This document shows positions 38,544-48,358 of a stretch of 64,000 bases of DNA, in pieces (positions within the stretch are counted from its first letter, which is position 1; each line of letters starts with the position of its first letter). The translations under genes were made by a program, and so were the position numbers. The notes below the pieces were generated by a model. The model had not been told where the DNA came from, made no database searches, and saw only the letters and a program-made list of their open reading frames with translations. Source of the DNA: Pseudomonas poae (GTDB lineage Bacteria; Pseudomonadota; Gammaproteobacteria; Pseudomonadales; Pseudomonadaceae); NCBI GenBank assembly GCA_004000515.1, contig CP034537.1, positions 6,655,501 to 6,719,500 on the forward strand, written 5' to 3'.

Positions 38544-39212
38544 TTATTCGCCGACGCTGATCTTCAGGCCGGCCGCTATAGCAAAGGGTGTCAGGGTTAC
38601 CGCCAGGGCGGTCAGGCTACCAAGCCACAAGAGGTAACCGGTCGCCGGCATGCCCATGAGCGCGGCTTGCAATGCACCGCTGCCCAGGATCAATACCGGG
38701 ATATACAAAGGCAGAATCAACAGGGCCAGTAACAGGCCGCCACGCTTCAAGCCTACCGTCAACGCCGCCCCCACTGCGCCCAACAAACTGAGCACCGGCG
38801 TACCGAGCAACAGGCTCAGCAGCAGGATCGGCAGGCATTCGGTGGGCAGGCCCAACATCATCGCCAGCAGCGGCGAGAGCAAGACTAGCGCCAAGCCGGA
38901 AAAAGCCCAGTGTGCCAGTACCTTGGCCAGTACCAGTAGTGGCAGGGGGTGCGACGAAAGGACCCACTGTTCCAGGGAACCGTCTTCGAAATCACTGCGA
39001 AACAGCCCGTCCAGCGAGAGCAGAACCGATAAAAGTGCGGCGACCCACACCAGTCCCGGAGACAAGGTTTGCAACAGTTTAGTCTCGGGACCGACCGCCA
39101 ACGGGAACAACGCGATGACGATGGCGAAGAACACCAGCGGGTTGGCCAACTCCGCCGGGCGACGGCACAACAGCCGCGCTTCGCGGGCGACCAGCAGGGC
39201 GAACACACTCAT
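38544..39212 (-). CDS. ccmB: Heme exporter permease CcmB
   Basis: Six-TM permease-like partner of CcmA, 222 aa. [20 protein letters not shown] is the amphipathic start; the motif [20 protein letters not shown] is characteristic. The C-terminal helix is [20 protein letters not shown]. Start ATG 39212 overlaps the ccmA stop by four bases. Confidence 0.95.
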   Translation of the reverse strand: MSVFALLVAREARLLCRRPAELANPLVFFAIVIALFPLAVGPETKLLQTLSPGLVWVAALLSVLLSLDGLFRSDFEDGSLEQWVLSSHPLPLLVLAKVLAHWAFSGLALVLLSPLLAMMLGLPTECLPILLLSLLLGTPVLSLLGAVGAALTVGLKRGGLLLALLILPLYIPVLILGSGALQAALMGMPATGYLLWLGSLTALAVTLTPFAIAAGLKISVGE

Positions 39213-39844
39213 GCTGACCACCGGCCTAAATCAAGGTCGCGGTAGCCGACGGGCGTGCGATTGAGCGTGTGATGGGTGGTCAGCACGACCAGGCCGCCCC
39301 GCTCGCAGTGCTGGGCCAGGTGCTCTTCCAACTGGGCGACGCCTTGTTTATCGAGGGCAGTGAACGGCTCATCAAGTATCCACAACGGCGGGCCCGGCAA
39401 ATACAAACGGGCCAATGCCACGCGGCGCTGCTGGCCAGCGGACAGGGTGTGGCAGGGAACGTCTTCGAAACCCTTGAGGCCGACAGCCGCAAGGGCCTGC
39501 CAGATGGCGTCACGGGAAGCCGGATGATGCAGGGCGCTGAGCCAGCTGAGGTTTTCTTCAGCAGTGAGCACGTCCTTGATGCCGGCGGCGTGGCCGATCC
39601 ACACCAGGTTGCGCGCTAGTTCGGTGCGCTGTTCGTTCAGCGGCTTGCCATTGAGTCGAACCTCACCGGCCGTCGGCTGCATCAACCCGGCCAGCAGGCG
39701 CAGCAAACTGGTCTTGCCGCTGCCGTTGGGGCCGCTGACCTGCACCATGTCGCCGCCCGCCAGCCGCAGTTCGAGGTGTTCGAACAGCAGGCGCAGGTCG
39801 CGTTCACAGGAGAGCGCTACGGCTTCAAGAAGAGGGCTGGTCAA
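39209..39844 (-). CDS. ccmA: Cytochrome c biogenesis ATPase CcmA
   Basis: ABC ATPase that powers release of holo-CcmE, 211 aa, first gene of the ccm operon. Walker [17 protein letters not shown] (residues 37-52), signature [17 protein letters not shown], Walker [13 protein letters not shown], switch His TTHH. Upstream to 40044 is a 200-base region shared with the divergent fliK-like gene. Confidence 0.96.
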   Translation of the reverse strand: MTSPLLEAVALSCERDLRLLFEHLELRLAGGDMVQVSGPNGSGKTSLLRLLAGLMQPTAGEVRLNGKPLNEQRTELARNLVWIGHAAGIKDVLTAEENLSWLSALHHPASRDAIWQALAAVGLKGFEDVPCHTLSAGQQRRVALARLYLPGPPLWILDEPFTALDKQGVAQLEEHLAQHCERGGLVVLTTHHTLNRTPVGYRDLDLGRWSA

Positions 39845-40044
39845 AAGATCGCGGGCCTTTACGGTTCAAGTCGGCGGTGCAGCGGCCGTTAAAGAGAAAT
39901 GCACAATAACGGCTTTGGCGACCGATTTTAGAGAGCTGGATCAAATAGTTGTGTTGTTTTTAGCGCTCTCTTTGCAGACGGGCGGCATTATACATGCGAT
40001 GCCCTACTCTAAAGAGGGCAATTTCCTTCGAGACGACGCGCGCG
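39845..40044. promoter_or_regulatory. Divergent promoter region, ccmA / fliK-like
   Basis: 200 bases with an AT-rich centre (AAATAGTTGTGTTGTTTTTA near 39945-39964) that should hold promoters for both operons. No operator could be named. The small palindromic TCTAAAGAGGGCAATT stretch near 40008 lies just ahead of the fliK-like start. Confidence 0.4.
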
Positions 40045-41623
40045 ATGACCGGTGAGATCAACCTTCCTACGCTTCCACCCGCTCCGGCGGCCGGGCCTGC
40101 CCCGCTGCCCCCGACAGGTGAATTGCTGAAACTGCTGGAGCCGCAAATCGGCCTGATCGAGCCGGGGAAAACCGCGAACGCCGAAGTGATCGCCCTGAAA
40201 CAAGGCGGTGAAGCCTTTCAGCTGTTGCTCAAGTTGACCCTGGACGGCGGCCGTCAGACGTTGGTGCAGGCCAGCAGCGCGCAACCCTTGCCACTGGGCA
40301 GCAATGTGGCAGTGAGCCAAACGCCTGCGGGCAACCTCACACTCACCCTGCAGCAAGCCTTGAGCGCCAATGTGGCCGCCCTCACCCGTATCGACACCAC
40401 CCAGATGCCGGTGGGCACGTTGCTGCAGGCCAAGGTACTGACCACCCAGATGCTGCCCCAGGGCACGGCGCAACCGGCGATCTACCGCTCGTTGGTGACG
40501 GTGCTCAACAACGCCTTGGCGGGCGCAACCCTGACCGTGGAAAGCCCACAACCGTTGCGGGTGGGCAGTTTGCTCAGCGCCGTGGTGCAAAACGCGCAAA
40601 CCCTGAATTTTGTGCCGCTGAGCGGGCTCAAGGATCAACTGGCCGTCACCCAGCAACTCACCACCCAGCAAAGCCGCCAAGGCTCCCTGGACGCGGTGTT
40701 CACCGCCTTGCAAAACCTGCCACGTGGCGACAGCACGTCGGCCGACCTGCGCGCAGCCGCCGACCGCTTGCTCGCCGCCTTGCCCGACCTGGCGCAAGTC
40801 AGCAACCCCAAGGTATTGGCGCAGGTGGTGCAGAACAGCGGCGCGTTTCTCGAGGCCAAGCTGCTCGCCGGGCAAAACCCGGGGGTTCCGCCGCTGGATA
40901 TGAAAGGCGCCCTGCTGCGCCTGGTCGCCGACTTGCTGCCCGCCCTACCCACCAGTACCAACCTGAATGCGATCCTGGCCGCCAATACCCTGGCCCAGGT
41001 GCTGCCCAACTTTGTGCGCAGCCCGTTGAACACCCTTGGCCAGGTCAGCGCCCGCCAGGCACCTGCTGGCTTCCCGCTGCCTGAACGGCTAATGGCGAAA
41101 CTCGAGGGCGAAGGTGACCTGGAAAACCTGCTGCGCCTGGCCGCCGGTGCCATCTCGCGCCTGCAAAGCCACCAGCTGTCGAGCCTGGAACAGACTGGCA
41201 CCACCGCCGACGGTCGCCTGCAAACCACCTGGCAGCTGGAAATCCCCATGCGTACGTTGCAAGACATCGTGCCGCTGCAGGTCAAGTTCCAGCGCGAGGA
41301 ACCGGCGCCGGACAAAGACCAGCCCGAACGCAAGGACCGTAAAGACCCCAAGCAGATGCTCTGGCGCGTCGAACTGGCCTTCGACATGGAGCCGCTGGGG
41401 CCGTTGCAGGTCCAGGCACAGTTGAGCCAGGGCAAGTTGTCGAGCCAGCTGTGGGCGACGCGCGCATTCACCGCGAGCCTGATCGAAAGCCACTTGGGCA
41501 ACTTGCGGGAACGCTTGGTGACCTCGGGTATCAACGTCGGCGACCTCGACTGCCACCTCGGCACCCCCGCCACGCGGGCCAAAAACCGGACTGGAGCAAC
41601 GCTGGGTGGATGAAACCGCATGA
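40045..41623 (+). CDS. FliK-like hook-length control domain protein, frameshifted at its end
   Basis: Protein of ~525 aa with a C-terminal Flg_hook/FliK-type domain. Residues ~370-525 include WQLEIPMRTLQDIVPLQVKF, WRVELAFDMEPLGPLQVQAQ and RAFTASLIESHLGNLRERLV. The long N-terminal part is rich in Gln, Leu and Ala with little structure. The A5 run at 41581-41585 appears to have one base too many: without it the tail is AKTGLEQRWVDETA with a TGA overlapping the next start (ATGA). Start ATG 40045 is chosen. It is outside any flagellar cluster and paired with a FlhB-C-like gene, like recalled PAO1 PA1474/PA1473. Confidence 0.83.
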
Positions 41624-41949
41624 AGAACCCAACCCCGCCACGCCAGGCGATTGCCCTCAAGTACGACGGCCAGCAAGCGCCCACGCTAACGGCCAAGGGC
41701 GACGACGCGCTGGCCGAGGAGATCCTGAAACTGGCGCGGGAAAATGAGGTGCCAATCTATGAGAACGCGGAGTTGGTAAAGCTGCTGGCGCGCATGGAAC
41801 TGGGGGACAGCATTCCCGAAGAGCTGTACCGCACGGTGGCGGAGATCATTGCGTTTGCCTGGACACTGAAGGGCAAATTCCCGGTGGGCTATGACCCGGA
41901 TGCGGGGCCGGTGGAGCGGGATGTGACGGAGCGAGGCGACGATTACTGA
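41620..41949 (+). CDS. Stand-alone FlhB C-terminal (FlhB-CC-like) protein
   Basis: 109-aa protein equivalent to the cytoplasmic C-terminal piece of FlhB/YscU export-switch proteins, with no membrane part. It begins MKNPTPPRQAIALKYDG, so the first codons coincide with the NPTH autocleavage site of FlhB, here NPTP. The rest, LTAKGDDALAEEILKLAREN, VPIYENAELVKLLARMELGD and SIPEELYRTVAEIIAFAW, is the FlhB-CC fold. Overlaps the fliK-like gene by four bases after correction. Probably acts with it in substrate-specificity switching or a related role; not shown. Confidence 0.88.
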   Translation: MKNPTPPRQAIALKYDGQQAPTLTAKGDDALAEEILKLARENEVPIYENAELVKLLARMELGDSIPEELYRTVAEIIAFAWTLKGKFPVGYDPDAGPVERDVTERGDDY

Positions 41950-41975
41950 GCAGTCCCAGCCAAGCACACATCCCA

Positions 41976-42065
41976 ATGTGGGAGCTGGCTTGCCTGCGAT
42001 AGCGGTGTGTCAGTCAACACATGGATGACTGTTAAAAGCTATCGCAGGCAAGCCAGCTCCCACAT
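41976..42065. repeat. REP pair (REPIN) between flhB-like gene and moeA
   Basis: AATGTGGGAGCTGGCTTGCC (to 42005, through GCGATAGCGG) and its inverted copy (42038-42065). Located between convergent genes. Confidence 0.9.
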
Positions 42066-42082
42066 CAGGTCTCCACTGTCAG

Positions 42083-43308
42083 TCAGTTCAGGACTTCACT
42101 CAGCGGGATGAAATTGACGGTATCCCCCATTGTTAGTGTCGTGCCTTCCAACACCTCCACAAACCCTTCCGCCCACGCTGCACTGCGCAGCACGCCGGAG
42201 CTTTGGTTGCGGTAGATGATCGCCTTGCCCTGCTCGATACGCCCACGCAGGTATTCGCGGCGGTTGCCCGGCTTGGGCCATTCGAACCCCACCGGCACTT
42301 CGAAACGCAACGGCTCGACGTCCGTCACACCTTGGCGACGCAGCAGATAGGGCCGCGCCAGCAGCGCAAAGGTCACCAGCGTCGAGGCCGGGTTGCCCGG
42401 CAGGCCGATCACCGGCACGCCGCGAAAATGCCCAAAGGTCAGCGGCTTGCCAGGCTTGATCGCGAGTTTCCAAAGCGCCAGCTCGCCTTCTTCGCGCAGG
42501 GCAATACCAAGGAAGTCCGCCTCGCCTACCGACACACCGCCCGTAGACAGGATCAGGTCGACACTGCCCAAGCCCCCAGGCGGGTGCGGGTCTGCTCGAG
42601 GTCATCGGGCAAGATGCCGGCGTCGATCACTTCGCAGCCCATGCGTTCAAGCCAGGAGCACAACACGCGACGGTTGCTGTTGTAGATCTGGCCGGGACCC
42701 AGCGGCAGGCCCGGTTCGATCAGCTCGTCACCGGTGGACAGCACCGCCACACGCGGGCGGCGTATGACATCCAGGCGGTCGTGGCCGAGGGAGGCGGCAA
42801 GGCCGAGTTCAATCGGGCCCAGGCGCGTGCCAGCTGTGAGCACCAACTCGCCGACGGTGGTTTCCTGGCCTTGAGGGCGGATGTTCTGGTCGACGTGCAA
42901 TGGCTCGGTGAAGCTCACACGCTCGTCGGCGTGGACCACGGCGTTTTCCTGCATTTCCACACAGTCGGCGCCTTCGGGGACCGGCGCACCGGTGAAGATG
43001 CGCACACAGGTACCGGCGGCCAAGGGCTGCGGCGCCTGCCCGGCGAAGATGCGCTGGCTGACCACCAGCGGCTCACCGTTCCAGTCCGCTACGCGCAGGG
43101 CGTAACCGTCCATGGCGCTGTTAGGCCAGGGAGGCAGATCGAGGGTGGACACCAAATCTTGCGCCAACACGCGGCCATCGCAATCAGCCAAGGGCAAGGC
43201 GTGCTGATCGCGGATCGGCGCGGCGGCGGCCATGTCCAGCAACTGTTGCAACGCCTGCTCTACCGGGATCAACGCACCGGTCTTGCCGGGCTTACCCACG
43301 GGATTCAC
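42083..43308 (-). CDS. moeA: Molybdopterin molybdenumtransferase MoeA, frameshifted
   Basis: Inserts molybdate into adenylylated molybdopterin; ~409 aa. Domain order: LIPVEQALQQLLDMAAAAPI, PWPNSAMDGYALRV (active-site region), IFTGAPVPEGADCV, then RVAVLSTGDELIEPG and, after the break, LILSTGGVSVGEADFL and GVPVIGLPGNPASTLVTFAL. One G is missing at 42573-42577; corrected the join is TRLGGLGSVDLIL. The start at 43308 overlaps the end of moaB by 17 bases. Operon with moaB. Confidence 0.94.
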
Positions 43309-43831
43309 AGGGTTGCGCCTGCTTCAAGTGCGGCACGAAATTGCACGGGCGGTGGCGGTTGTCCAACTGCTCGGCGAGGATGCCGTCCCAACCGGTGCGC
43401 ACCGCATTGGTGGAACCCGGCAGGCAGCACACCAGCGTGCCGTTCGCCAAGCCAGCCAGGGCGCGGGATTGCACGGTGGACGTGCCGATATCGGCCACGG
43501 AGATCTGGCGGAACAGTTCGCCGAAACCGTCGACTTGCTTGTCCAGCAGGCAACTCACGGCTTCGGGAGTGCTGTCACGACCGGTGAAGCCGGTGCCGCC
43601 GGTGATCAGCACCACCTGCACCACGTCTTCGGCGATCCAGTGGGCGACTTGGGCGCGAATCTTGTAGAGGTCGTCCTTGAGCAACACGCGCTCGGCCAGG
43701 TTGTGGCCGGCAGCGGTGAGGCGGTCGACGAAGACCTGGCCCGAGGTGTCGGTGTCCAGGGTGCGGGTGTCGCTGACGGTCAATACAGCGATATTCAGGG
43801 GTACGAAGGGCGCATCAGCCTTGGCTTTCAT
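43292..43831 (-). CDS. moaB: Molybdopterin adenylyltransferase-type protein MoaB
   Basis: MoaB/MogA-family enzyme of molybdenum cofactor synthesis, 179 aa, preparing adenylylated molybdopterin for MoeA. Motifs: [40 protein letters not shown], and the substrate loop [19 protein letters not shown] 43831 is 76 bases from the divergent mobA start, so a short shared promoter region serves both. Frame intact. Confidence 0.95.
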   Translation of the reverse strand: MKAKADAPFVPLNIAVLTVSDTRTLDTDTSGQVFVDRLTAAGHNLAERVLLKDDLYKIRAQVAHWIAEDVVQVVLITGGTGFTGRDSTPEAVSCLLDKQVDGFGELFRQISVADIGTSTVQSRALAGLANGTLVCCLPGSTNAVRTGWDGILAEQLDNRHRPCNFVPHLKQAQPCESRG

Positions 43832-43907
43832 GGCACGGTCCGGTTGTCGAAGAAACAGGCCGGTGTTATATCACAGGGCCCTATTTGCCTGCCGCAGCGG
43901 AACCGCC

Positions 43908-44510
43908 ATGCCCTTCGATTCTTCGCCCCTGCCCTGTTCAATCCTGCTGCTGGCCGGTGGTCGCGGCCAACGCATGGGCGGCCAGGACAAAGGCCTGCTG
44001 GAATGGCAGGGCGAACCCTTGATCGCCCACTTGCAACGCCTGGCCCGGCCACTCACGGATGACTTGATCATTTCATGCAACCGAAATCATGAGCACTACG
44101 CCGCTTATGCCGACCAACTGGTGAGCGACGACAGCCCAGACTTTCCCGGCCCACTCGCTGGTATCCGTGCGGGACTTGCCGCTGCACGCCATGGGCACCT
44201 GCTGATCCTGCCGTGCGATGTACCCAACATCGATGCCGGACTGCTGGCCGGGCTGCGTAAGACCGCGCAACGCAACCCGCAGTTGCCGGTGATGGTGCGC
44301 CACGGCGAGTTCTGGGAGCCGCTGATTTGCATCATCCCCACCGCCCTGAGAGACGCAGTGGAACAGGCCTGGAGCGCTGGCGAGCGCAGCCCGCGCAAGA
44401 TCTTCCTGCAACTGGGCGGCGTAGGCCTTACGTGTTCGGCGGATGACCCGCGACTGGCCAACCTGAACACACCCGAGCTGTTACTCCCCAGGCCGGGCGT
44501 GTCAGAATGA
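43908..44510 (+). CDS. mobA: Molybdenum cofactor guanylyltransferase MobA
   Basis: Adds GMP to Mo-molybdopterin, giving the MGD cofactor; 200 aa. The nucleotide-binding N-terminus is [20 protein letters not shown] (residues 12-31). [17 protein letters not shown] and [15 protein letters not shown] carry the substrate loop and the metal Asp. The start ATG 43908 follows GCGGAACCGCC with a weak ribosome site. Divergent from moaB-moeA. Confidence 0.95.
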   Translation: MPFDSSPLPCSILLLAGGRGQRMGGQDKGLLEWQGEPLIAHLQRLARPLTDDLIISCNRNHEHYAAYADQLVSDDSPDFPGPLAGIRAGLAAARHGHLLILPCDVPNIDAGLLAGLRKTAQRNPQLPVMVRHGEFWEPLICIIPTALRDAVEQAWSAGERSPRKIFLQLGGVGLTCSADDPRLANLNTPELLLPRPGVSE

Positions 44511-44589
44511 ACCTCGCACCCGGAACTTTGTCGGCGCCTCGCGCGTCACAAGGTCAGCATTTCAAAAGAATTCTTTCGGAGACAACACT

Positions 44590-44811
44590 ATGACTCAACG
44601 GACCATCGCCGCTCTCATGCTTGCACTGGGCCTCGCTACCCTCGCCGGTTGCGCCTCGCCTACAGTGATCACCCTGAATGACGGTCGCGAAATCCAGGCC
44701 GTCGACACCCCTAAATTCGACAAGGATTCGGGCTTCTACGAGTTCGAACAACTGGACGGCAAGCAGACCCGTATCAACAAGGATCAGGTCCGCACCGTTA
44801 AAGACCTGTAA
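44590..44811 (+). CDS. YgdI/YgdR-family small lipoprotein
   Basis: 73-aa outer-membrane lipoprotein. Signal MTQRTIAALMLALGLATLAG with lipidated Cys21 (LAGC), then the DUF903 fold: VITLNDGREIQAVDTPKFDK, FYEFEQLDGKQTRINKDQVR. Shine-Dalgarno CGGAGAC lies ahead of the ATG. A hairpin terminator follows. Function unknown; widespread in gammaproteobacteria. Confidence 0.92.
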   Translation: MTQRTIAALMLALGLATLAGCASPTVITLNDGREIQAVDTPKFDKDSGFYEFEQLDGKQTRINKDQVRTVKDL

Positions 44812-44828
44812 GTCTTAGCGTTTGCCAC

Positions 44829-44853
44829 CAAGGCCCGCCTCGCGCGGGCCTTG
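44829..44853 (+). terminator. Rho-independent-type hairpin after the ygdR-like gene
   Basis: AAGGCCCGC-CTCGC-GCGGGCCTT stem followed by GTCGTTTG, only weakly T-rich. It sits between convergent genes, so may act for both. Confidence 0.7.
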
Positions 44854-44866
44854 TCGTTTGCGGGGT

Positions 44867-45757
44867 TTACCAGTCGAGCGTGATTGCGCTGCGGAAACTG
44901 CGCTCCTCACCGCTGACCGGATCGACGAAGCGCACGCCCTGGGCCAGCAATTTGAGCGGGTTGGCGTAATCGTCCACGGCATCCTTGATCACGTCGGGAT
45001 AAAACGGGTCGTTGCAGATACTCGCCCCCAACGCCGTCATATGCACCCGCAACTGGTGTTTCTTGCCAGTCACAGGGAACAGGCCATAGCGCCACAGCTC
45101 GCCCTTTTTCTCACGCACCTCTACCGCCGTTTCGGTGTTGCTGGCGCCAGCGCCTTCCTGCATGCGAAAGAACGGCTCGCCATCCACCAGGCGACTTTTG
45201 TGCACCAATGGGAATGTCAGGCCCGGTAGGGCCGGAGCGATGGCTTCGTAGAATTTGTCGATTTTGCGCGTAGGAAACAACTGCTGATACGCCGAACGGC
45301 TTGCCGGATTGGCCGAGAACAACACCAGCCCCGCCGTATGCCGGTCGATGCGGTGCAACGGCACCAGCGCAGGGTTGTCCAGGCGGCGGATCAGGCGGCG
45401 CAACAGAGTTTGCTCCACGTATTCACCGGCAGGCGTCACGGGCAGGAAATGCGGTTTGTCGGCGACCACCAGGTGTTCATCGGCATACAGGATGGTTTCC
45501 TGCACCGGAATCACTTTTTCGTTCGGCACTTCGCGAAAGTAATAGATGCACAGGCCTTCCTTGTAGGCCAGACCGAGGCCTATGGGGTTACCGTTGATGT
45601 CCAGCACACGGCCACGGGCAACGCGGTCCAGCCAATGCTCACGACTGATCGCCGGAAAGTGATCGCACAGGCAATCGAGCACCGTCGCCCACGGGCCTGG
45701 TGGCAGGTACAAGGTGCTGGCTTGATGCTCGGAGGCGATAAAAACGGAAGTGGACAT
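44867..45757 (-). CDS. RluA-family pseudouridine synthase
   Basis: RNA-modifying enzyme isomerising uridine, 296 aa. Catalytic Asp lies in VPLHRIDRHTAGLVLFS, preceded by LYADEHLVVADKPHFLPVTP. TGKKHQLRVHMTALG is the second conserved RluA motif. The short N-terminal region HWLDRVARGRVLDINGNPIG resembles an S4-like domain. Start ATG 45757 (MSTSVFIASEHQAS) is chosen since the frame farther upstream is a shadow of the next gene. Exact target RNA unknown. Confidence 0.9.
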   Translation of the reverse strand: MSTSVFIASEHQASTLYLPPGPWATVLDCLCDHFPAISREHWLDRVARGRVLDINGNPIGLGLAYKEGLCIYYFREVPNEKVIPVQETILYADEHLVVADKPHFLPVTPAGEYVEQTLLRRLIRRLDNPALVPLHRIDRHTAGLVLFSANPASRSAYQQLFPTRKIDKFYEAIAPALPGLTFPLVHKSRLVDGEPFFRMQEGAGASNTETAVEVREKKGELWRYGLFPVTGKKHQLRVHMTALGASICNDPFYPDVIKDAVDDYANPLKLLAQGVRFVDPVSGEERSFRSAITLDW

Positions 45758-45800
45758 GCGTAAAGCCTGGAGAAAACCGGCGGGCATTATCCCGCATGGT

Positions 45801-46136
45801 TCAGGCCTTGGCCAATTGCGCCCGCAATACCGGCGAAGCACTGGCGGCCTCGGTGAATTCCTTGAGCCAGCGCAGCACGTCCACCGCTTCCCAGCGGCCA
45901 GGGTCGTACAACGCGTACAACAAGCCCTGATAACCCACCACATCCAGCTGCTTGTGGTAACCGGCGCGCTGGAACAGCGCCTCGATCTCCGCAAAGCAGG
46001 TATTGAAGTGCACTTTGTTAAAGGGCGTCTTGCCTTCCGTGACCAGGCCATCGAGGCGCAGCTCGTTCACCGCGTCGCGCACGACATCGGCGGACATGCG
46101 ATTGACGCTGCTTTTGAGTTGTTCAACATTCACCAC
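45801..46136 (-). CDS. Conserved hypothetical protein (111 aa)
   Basis: Not recognised by function. A soluble, helical-looking protein: MVNVEQLKSSVNRMSADVVR, then LRLDGLVTEGKTPFNKVHFN and QLDVVGYQGLLYALYDPGRW, with one Cys. No signal peptide. ATG 46136 is preceded by GAGGGAACGCCC. It sits between the pseudouridine synthase and a glutaredoxin-like gene on the same strand. Composition is like the surrounding core genes. Confidence 0.8.
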   Translation of the reverse strand: MVNVEQLKSSVNRMSADVVRDAVNELRLDGLVTEGKTPFNKVHFNTCFAEIEALFQRAGYHKQLDVVGYQGLLYALYDPGRWEAVDVLRWLKEFTEAASASPVLRAQLAKA

Positions 46137-46210
46137 GGGCGTTCCCTCTATTCAATCGCTGTACAAACATACAGTAACGTAATATTTGGAAACCCGCCAT
46201 CACGTAAACG

Positions 46211-46447
46211 TCAGAGCAGGAAGGACACCACTTGTTCGGTGTCGAACGGCCAGCCCAATTCGGCGCCGGTATCGACCCGGCGAAGCACCGGGATCCGCAG
46301 GCCGTAGGCCTCGAACAGGGCCTCCGAATCGGCGATATCTACCAACTCAACCAACAAGCCGTGTTCGACCAACGGCATGATTTCTTCCTCGGCGAGTTCA
46401 CATAAATGGCAGCCCAAAGTGGTAAACAACTGGCATTCAGGAGGCAT
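46211..46447 (-). CDS. Glutaredoxin-like protein (DUF836)
   Basis: 78-aa thioredoxin-fold protein, MPPECQLFTTLGCHLCELAE, with the active-site pair Cys13-His-Leu-Cys16. RIPVLRRVDTGAELGWPFD supplies the cis-Pro. Start at 46447 (ATG after a GAGG region) fits the fold; the ATG at 46477 adds ten residues. Likely a thiol redox protein; partner unknown. Confidence 0.88.
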   Translation of the reverse strand: MPPECQLFTTLGCHLCELAEEEIMPLVEHGLLVELVDIADSEALFEAYGLRIPVLRRVDTGAELGWPFDTEQVVSFLL

Positions 46448-46627
46448 GACAAAGTGACCTGATGGAAAGTAGGCCATTATTCTAAGCCCAACGAAAACCC
46501 GTGGCGAGGGAGCTGGCTGTAGCGAGGAACAGTCTCGCCCCGTGCAGGCCCCACAATAATCCTGACCCAGATCACCATGGCCTATAACTGATTCAGCGAT
46601 TCTCGCGGCTTTTTGTCTGCCCCTGCA

Positions 46628-48358
46628 ATGGAGATGCGTGTGTTTGCCAACCTGCTGATCATTCTGGCGTCATCCCTGGTGGTGATTGCGCTGTTTCGCC
46701 GGCTGCAATTGCCGCCTGTGCTCGGCTACCTGTGCGTCGGCCTGGCCGTGGGGCCCACCGCCCTCGATTGGGTAAATGACAGCGAAGAATTGCCCGACCT
46801 CGCCGAACTGGGCGTGGTGTTCCTGCTGTTCTCCCTGGGCCTGGAGTTCTCCCTGACCAAGATGCTCGCCCTGCGCCGCGTGGTGTTTGGCCTGGGCAGC
46901 CTGCAGGTGCTGGGCTGCGGGGTGCTGCTGGGCGTGCTGTTGATGATCCTGGGGGTGGCGCCAGGCATCGCCTTGCTGCTGGGCGTGGGACTGGCGTTGT
47001 CCTCCACCGCCATCGTCAGCAAGGAGCTGACCAGCCTCGGCGAGATTTTCAGCAGCCATGGCCAGAATGCGATTGGCGTGCTGCTGTTCCAGGATGTGGT
47101 GGCCGTGTTGCTGCTGACGCTGGTACCGGTATTTGCCGGCACCGGCGATCAGGCCTGGTATTGGGCGCTGCCGCTGACCCTGGGCAAAACCGTGGTGCTG
47201 TTTGTCGGCCTGTTGTTTGCCAGCCGCTGGTTGTTGCCGCGCTTGTTTCATGAAGTGGCGGCATCCCATTCGGCCGAGCTGTTTGTGCTGCTGGCATTGG
47301 TGATTGTCCTGTTGACTGCGTGGCTCACACATTTGCTGGGACTGTCCCCTGCCCTTGGCGCCTTCCTGGCCGGCATGCTGCTGGGAGAAAGTCATTACCG
47401 GCATCAGATCGAGGCGGACATTCGCCCGTTTCGCGACATTCTGCTGGGGCTGTTTTTCGTCAGCATCGGCATGCTCATCGACCTGCAATTGTTCGTCAGC
47501 CACAGCCTGTTGATTCTCGGCCTGACCCTCACCTTGATGCTGGTCAAAGGCTGCGTGGTGGCCGCGCTGGTCAAGTGGCGCGGCAGCGACAGCGAAACCG
47601 CCTGGCGCAGCGGCTTGGCCCTGGCCCAGGGCGGCGAGTTCTGCTTCGCGCTGATGGCGCAGATGCAACAGAGCCGGCTGATCCCGGACGAGTTCAACGG
47701 CTTGCTGCTCGCCGCTACCTTTTGCTCGATGTTGCTCACACCGTTGCTGCTGCGCGCCGCACCGGGCATCGCCCTGCGCCTGCACCGCAAGCCCAATCAG
47801 CAGGTGCAACTGGATGAAATCACCGCACTCAACGCCGAACTGCGGGGGCACGCAGTGATCTGCGGCTACGGCCGTGTCGGGCAATCCATCGGGCGTTTTC
47901 TGCGCCGCGAGCAACAGGCGTTTATCGCACTGGATGACGACCCGGAACGGGTGCAGGAAGCGGCCACCGAGGAGAGCAGCGTGCATTACGGTGACTGCCG
48001 TCGCGGTGCGCTGCTCAGTGCGGTGGGCCTGGAGCGCGCGCGGTTGGTGGTGATCGCCGTGGACAACACCGATGTGGCGCTGGTGGTGTTGAAGGAGGCG
48101 CGAAGGATCAACCCTGAGGTGCCGATCCTGGTGCGTACCCGCGATGACAGCCAACTGGCTGAGTTGAAAGCGGCGGGCGCCAGCGAAGTGGTGCCCGAGT
48201 TGTTGGAGTCGAGCCTGATGCTCGCTTCCCACGCGCTAGTCCTGCTGGGCCTGCCGGAGCAACAGGTGCAGGCGCGCGTCGACGAAGTACGGCACAACCG
48301 CTACCGCCTGCTGCACGGTTTTTACCCGCAGGCAGAGCCGCCGGTCAATCCTGACTGA
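46628..48358 (+). CDS. Kef/CPA2-type K+/H+ antiporter with RCK domain
   Basis: Membrane antiporter or K+ efflux protein, 576 aa. Twelve or so TM helices cover residues ~1-385, with LGVGLALSSTAIVSKELTSL and LGAFLAGMLLGESHYRHQIE typical of CPA2. The cytoplasmic RCK/TrkA-N domain follows: HAVICGYGRVGQSIGRFLRR with a GxGxxG nucleotide fold and FIALDDDPERVQEA. The C-terminus stays short, with no TrkA-C visible. Start: ATG 46628 or 46634 (MEMRVFANL). Close to KefB/KefC and YbaL; a separate ancillary protein (KefF/G) is not adjacent. Confidence 0.9.
   Translation: MEMRVFANLLIILASSLVVIALFRRLQLPPVLGYLCVGLAVGPTALDWVNDSEELPDLAELGVVFLLFSLGLEFSLTKMLALRRVVFGLGSLQVLGCGVLLGVLLMILGVAPGIALLLGVGLALSSTAIVSKELTSLGEIFSSHGQNAIGVLLFQDVVAVLLLTLVPVFAGTGDQAWYWALPLTLGKTVVLFVGLLFASRWLLPRLFHEVAASHSAELFVLLALVIVLLTAWLTHLLGLSPALGAFLAGMLLGESHYRHQIEADIRPFRDILLGLFFVSIGMLIDLQLFVSHSLLILGLTLTLMLVKGCVVAALVKWRGSDSETAWRSGLALAQGGEFCFALMAQMQQSRLIPDEFNGLLLAATFCSMLLTPLLLRAAPGIALRLHRKPNQQVQLDEITALNAELRGHAVICGYGRVGQSIGRFLRREQQAFIALDDDPERVQEAATEESSVHYGDCRRGALLSAVGLERARLVVIAVDNTDVALVVLKEARRINPEVPILVRTRDDSQLAELKAAGASEVVPELLESSLMLASHALVLLGLPEQQVQARVDEVRHNRYRLLHGFYPQAEPPVNPD

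Noticed and set aside
46670..48232. 520-codon minus-strand frame rich in Gln and His
   Set aside because: Antisense to the Kef antiporter, which has an intact RCK motif and TM pattern.
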